From NCBI GenBank assembly GCA_036971475.1, contig JBAIZL010000428.1, positions 830,001-894,000 on the forward strand: 64,000 nucleotides of DNA. Direction: 5' to 3'. Positions within the stretch are counted from its first letter, which is position 1, and each line of letters begins with the position of its first letter. A program made the position numbers and the translations under genes. Shown one piece after another: positions 59,421 to 64,000 of this stretch. The DNA is from Prosapia bicincta (taxonomy: Eukaryota; Arthropoda; Insecta; Hemiptera; Cercopidae). The notes under the pieces were generated by a model. The model had not been told where the DNA came from, ran no database searches, and saw only the letters and a program-made list of their open reading frames with translations.

Positions 59421-62400
59421 CGTACGGAGATTCAAGGTGTCATTTTACATTCAGTAAAAATTATTGTAATAATAATGCGTTAATAGATTGCTTTTCGTAC
59501 CATTATTAAGGTTTTCTCATGTCAGTTTTGAGCGTACTTTGTTGTCAATACGTTGTTCAAGTTATTGGTGACGGGTAAAAGCTTATTTACAAATGTAATG
59601 ATCGCTGTAAAATTAGTTTGCTAGAGTATTACAGAATACTTCATTGTGTTAGTTAAAAAACCTGTTTACATTCTCATACAATTTTAATTATCTACAAAAA
59701 AAATAAGAGTACACAAGTGAAAAAGGCTTTGAATGTATTTTATTATATAGCAGAATAATAGTTGTAATAGAACTAAAACTAAATGAAAACATTTTTTTGT
59801 AATTCGGAAGAGTAGGGGGTAGTTCAACGCTGCGTTGCCATATTATCAGTGTCCTGATCTTACTGCAGCATTCACACCTCTCTCAGAGGATACAGTTTGA
59901 AGTGCAACAAAAATTATAACCCAGGGGTATAAAGAGTGATAAACAGGTAAATTCAGGTTTTCAATAAAACACTAGTTGAGAGCTTGACAGGTCCCGAATG
60001 CCTCTTAGATATTAACTGAAGATAATCTTACTAATTTTTATTCTACTGACAGAAAAATCGGTGTGTAAACAAAACATACCGATAATAAGATAACTACTTT
60101 TACTAGATGACTAGGAAATGTGTTTTTAACAAATTTATCTGTCCGTCAACATTTTAAAGAAGACGGAAAATTTATAACTTTGAAAAGTAAATCCTGAACT
60201 AATTTGAGAGGCGTTTTAGCTATAAAAAACAAACCAAAGAAATAAAAAACCTCAAACTAATAAGTATAGCAAAACAATACCTAACATAACATTAAACGAG
60301 AGTAGGTTCCTTAACGAGAATGAACAAAATTAAAGTAACAAAACGTCACTTTAATGAAATTCAGTAAAAGACACCCAACGGACTACGTGTTCCAGAAAAT
60401 AAAAGAAATATGCAACACATAAATGTAAATGAAATTATTGATTACAAAACATGAAATCAAAATATGGATTTGATTTTTGTGTTTAGTTGTAAAAAATAGA
60501 AACAAATAAAATATATTTCAATTAAATAATTGAAAAAGCAACCACTTACAAATTAAACTATAACTAAATGATTCTTAACTAAGTCGCGTGTCGAAACTAT
60601 CGTTCCTTTTACGAAGCAAAGCTTCCACAGTAGAGACTTTTCTTAGTACGAGGAACGATTGTTTCGAAACGCGTCAGCAAGTAAGCCATTAGGTATTAGC
60701 TTAGTTAAATATCATTCAGTTATAGTTTAATCAGTGAATTTAAGATGATTACAACAAGTAACTTACAAATTGGATTTCTTAAAGTAACGAAGAGAGAATG
60801 AACTATAATTACACCAAATAACCTCTAATATTATAATTCGCAAGTTATAGAAATGAGTTACATATTTACTGCTGCATATTGAGTTTTTATTTTATTATTT
60901 TTGAAAAATTGTAAACATTTTCTAAAACTATATGTTTTGTTTGGATTCATTGTTTATAAAATGGCTTACGTAATAACAATTATGTGTGCATTGTCGTATA
61001 TGTTTAGCAGCATATTTTATTTTTCTCTATTCCGGGTCCAGGCAGACAGTTCACTTAACTCAGTTTGGAGCAAGTCTACTTCAGGAAAACGACCCTGCTG
61101 ACGCGATGCCATATTATTTCCCTCTTCTCAAAATCAGGTAAACACAATATTCTTCCCATAGACCTACACGACTCCATCTACCTTTTATTCTTAGTTTTGC
61201 AACAAAGCGTGACGGGTAGACACGTCTTTTTAACACCGATCAAAATTAGATCTAGTCCAGATACGTGTTCTGACATTGTGACCCTATAATAGTCTGTATT
61301 CTCTACGAGATCTTTTATGTCCTTACCTCTATTCTTCATATATTCTTAGCTATTATCTATCATTCATAGAAGGTAATAGTCAGACTGAACGCCTTAAGAA
61401 CTTCTAAAAGTATTTTTTCTATGATGCTTGTTACTGTAAACCCAGCCTTTAGTACAATAAAATCCCATAACTAATGAAGACCGATAATTCAATGTTCTTC
61501 TACTCCTGCCCTCTGCCGGTCTCAACTTTCCCGATCCACTATCATGCTTATCCTTTGTTCCCAGGTACGACAATTGGTGAGGTCTGGCTGATATCCTATC
61601 TAAACTTGTATCCTATAAAAAGCCGTACATATAAATAGTCCATTGTCGAAAATAGTCGTCTATTTCCAGTTGTCTTACTTTTTTAAGATGTCTTAAAATG
61701 TTATACTAAATCGTTATATTTATATAATATAATGTGAAACGATTAATACATTTTTTTGCATGAATTCTTGTAATAATATTTCTGTAATTTATTTCGTAAT
61801 TTTTTTTATATTCAGGTAAATTGAAAATCTCACCAACATTAAGGGTATTCCTATGATATTCTACTTTCATTGTTAAAACTAACCCATGGCATGAAGAATC
61901 TAACAATTTTAACATTTCCTTATCGTACCTGATACAAAGCCAAGTTGTAAAACATTCAGATGCAGTTAGATTTTCCTAGAATTTTAAAACCGATGATATT
62001 TTAACACATTTCAATAACATTTTTTTGGTTATTACGTCACTGCGATAAGAAATTATGTGAGTGACTTTCATTTCCAGACAAAGATTTGACTCATTAACGT
62101 TCGTAATGGAGGTTTCAGGATGAGATTAGAATGGTTGGAAAACAACTCGTTCTTCCAAATCGATATCGATATGAAAAAATCATGACAGTTGTAATTTTAG
62201 CTTCCGTTTAGTTCCATCTTGTCCCCAATTTTCATTTCAATTTAACGAACCCGGGAAGTACGTTCTTATTGTACGCCTATGCACAACGAGCAGAAGATTA
62301 CACGCTGCTCATACAATGTGCTTCTTAATTTATCTCGTTTTCCTTTGCGTTATAAGTTGAAGAGAACCTGTAAGACTATTCTTCAAGTGATGGTGAATTA

Positions 62401-62911
62401 TAAATAAGAAAAAAAGAGAGACCTGAAGTTATTTAGAGTGGTAAAGTAAGACATCATGAATGAAGTATGCGTAAAAGCCGCCTCTAAAGTGTTCCTATGT
62501 AGATGAGGTATCAGTCACTGAAAATTAATTTTGTGTCGCCAAGGAACATTCTCGTCTAGGAAGCGACTCTTTTTTTGATTTTTCAACTAACATTGCTTCA
62601 TCTTTTTATATTCATGTGGAATTTTCTATTATTTTGTGCTAAAAATCGTTTTCTTGTTTGTCAGTTTTCTACTCTTCTATTCCTTTTAATATCTTCCAGG
62701 ATTTAATTTGTAAGGTTTAGATTTTCCCTGCTTCTTTTCAGTAAGTAATACTGAACTTGTCTTTTAGATCTTAAATTCAACTTTTTCCTAAATTAGATAG
62801 ATTAATTGATTATATTGTTGGCTTTTCCTTTTTTTAATTCGGTCATGAGGTATTATTTTGATCTTTTTTGTTTAAACCCTCATCTTTTCGTTTAAATTAT
62901 GTTGGTAAGTC
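59421..62911. other. AT-rich unique DNA, no gene recognised
   Basis: Frames at 60901-61101 (+), 61065-61289 (+) and 61706-61915 (-) have no recognisable domains. Around 62200-62400 composition is more balanced, without a frame. Nothing else is supported. Confidence 0.5.
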
Positions 62912-63950
62912 ATTTGCCATCTATTGTTGCAAAGGCGTTTGGGGCTCGTCACTTTCTTAACCGGAATTGACATATTACTGCGTCTTCATTCATTCGTTTT
63001 GCTTTACAAGCCTTGTCTCTGTGAGAGATATAACGGAGCAACAGCAGCATCGTATTGCCAATTTGCCATCCATTATTGCGGAGGCGTTTGGGGCTCGTCA
63101 CTTTCTTTACCGGAATTGACATATCACTGCGTCTTCATTCATTCGTTTTACTTTACAAGCCTTGTTTCTGTGAGAGATATAACGGAGCAACAGCAGCATC
63201 GTATTGCCAATTTGCCATCCATTATTGCGGAGGCGTTTGGGGCTCGTCACTTTCTTTACCGGAATTGACATATCACTGCGTCTTCATTCATTCGCTTTGC
63301 TCTACAAGCCTTGTTTCTGTGAGAGATATAACGGAGCAACAGCAGCATCGTATTGCCAATTTGCCATCCATTATTGCGGAGGCGTTTGGGGCTCGTCACT
63401 TTCTTAACCGGAATATACTGCGTCTTCATTCATTCGCTTTGCTCTACAAGCCTTGTCTCTGTGACAGATATAACGGAGCAACAGCAGCATAATATTGACA
63501 ATTTGTCATCCATTGTTGCCGAGGTGTTTGGGGCTCGTCACTTTCTTTACCGGAATTGACATATCACTGCGTCTTCATTCATTCGCTTTGCTCTACAAGC
63601 CTTGTCTCTGTGAGAGATATAACGGAGCAACAGCAGCATAATATTGACAATTTGTCATCCATTGTTGCCGAGGTGTTTGGGGCTCGTCACTTTCTTTACC
63701 GGAATTGACATATCACTGCGTCTTCATTCATTCGCTTTGCTCTACAAGCCTTGTCTCTGTGAGAGATATAACGGAGCAACAGCAGCATAATATTGACAAT
63801 TTGTCATCCATTGTTGCCGAGGTGTTTGGGGCTCGTCACTTTCTTTACCGGAATTGACATATCACTGCGTCTTCATACATTCGCTTTGCTCTATAAGCCT
63901 TGTCTCTGTGAGAGGAATTACGGGGCAACAGCAGCATCGTATTGCCAATT
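62912..63950. repeat. 149-bp tandem array, seven copies
   Basis: GCGTTTGGGGCTCGTCAC (or GTGTTTGG...) begins at 62935, 63084, 63233, 63382, 63524, 63673 and 63822. The spacing is 149 except one 142-base unit that lost TTGACAT. Copies 1-4 carry GCGTTTGG; copies 5-7 carry GTGTTTGG with AATATTGACAATTTGTC, so two subtypes sit in blocks. Since 149 is not a multiple of three and two plus-strand frames of the unit are open, overlapping frames of up to 145 codons arise (62924-63268, 63055-63492, 63204-63407, 63353-63559). They encode the same peptides in shifting order and are not genes. Only 50 bases of unremarkable sequence remain to the window edge. Confidence 0.96.
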
Positions 63951-64000
63951 GGGCAACACTGCGTTTAGACATTTACTTCGCTACTCAGTATTAAATAAAT

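Overview
This is a window of AT-rich (roughly two-thirds A+T by eye) invertebrate nuclear DNA with no recognisable host gene. The longest open frame is only 154 codons, frames are scattered on both strands, and nothing resembles operon structure, an rRNA, or a tRNA I could defend. Long (TA)n, (CA)n, (CT)n and (TG)n runs, several kinds of tandem array, Penelope-like retroelement (PLE) remnants, a pogo/Tigger DNA transposon and a Ty3/gypsy pol scrap all fit a metazoan genome. Short CCTAA runs and the PLE load would suit an arthropod. A chelicerate such as a horseshoe crab is only a guess. The window is best read as intergenic or deep intronic sequence.

Layout. 1-9.6 kb: a 24-copy 141-bp satellite array (1469-4857) with higher-order structure, a decayed Ty3/gypsy protease fragment (about 5879-6170, minus), an old 327-bp tandem duplication (7.6-8.25 kb) and a 19-bp minisatellite (9169-9570). 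9.6-20.3 kb: two palindromic elements near 12 kb, a complete-ended but internally deleted Tigger element with TA target duplication (17209-19152), and a palindromic PLE tail (20039-20332). 20-32.4 kb: mostly unique AT-rich DNA, a small cluster of forkhead-like motifs (21.0-21.2 kb), and diverged tandem arrays at 23.3, 28.1, 31.4 (exact 112-bp period) and 32.1 kb. 32.6-38.5 kb: three palindromic PLE tails, two of them flanked by 12-bp direct repeats. 39-47 kb: microsatellites, a 36-bp minisatellite, a possible exon and a possible DNA transposon. 47-64 kb: mostly unique DNA, an inverted repeat at 52.2 kb, a PLE GIY-YIG endonuclease fossil with two tails (54.4-55.1 kb), and a seven-copy 149-bp array at the right edge.

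The most interesting theme is the PLE tails. At least four sites are built as inverted pairs of the same tail. Several tails share one compact RNA-like design: CTGANGA, one extra base, a short stem-loop, GAA(A), then a short self-complementary stretch followed by UH. This is very close to a minimal (dimer-type) hammerhead ribozyme. The stem sequence differs between families while its pairing is kept. At 38.4 kb the design also has a 4-bp helix I directly abutting the core, and it occurs on both strands because the element is a palindrome.

There is no gene network to describe. Everything with a recognisable function is a decayed mobile element. Pockets of more complex sequence (for example 11.3, 26.6, 29.1, 33.2, 45.6, 51.85 and 59.2 kb) are candidate conserved non-coding DNA, which only comparison with related genomes could establish.
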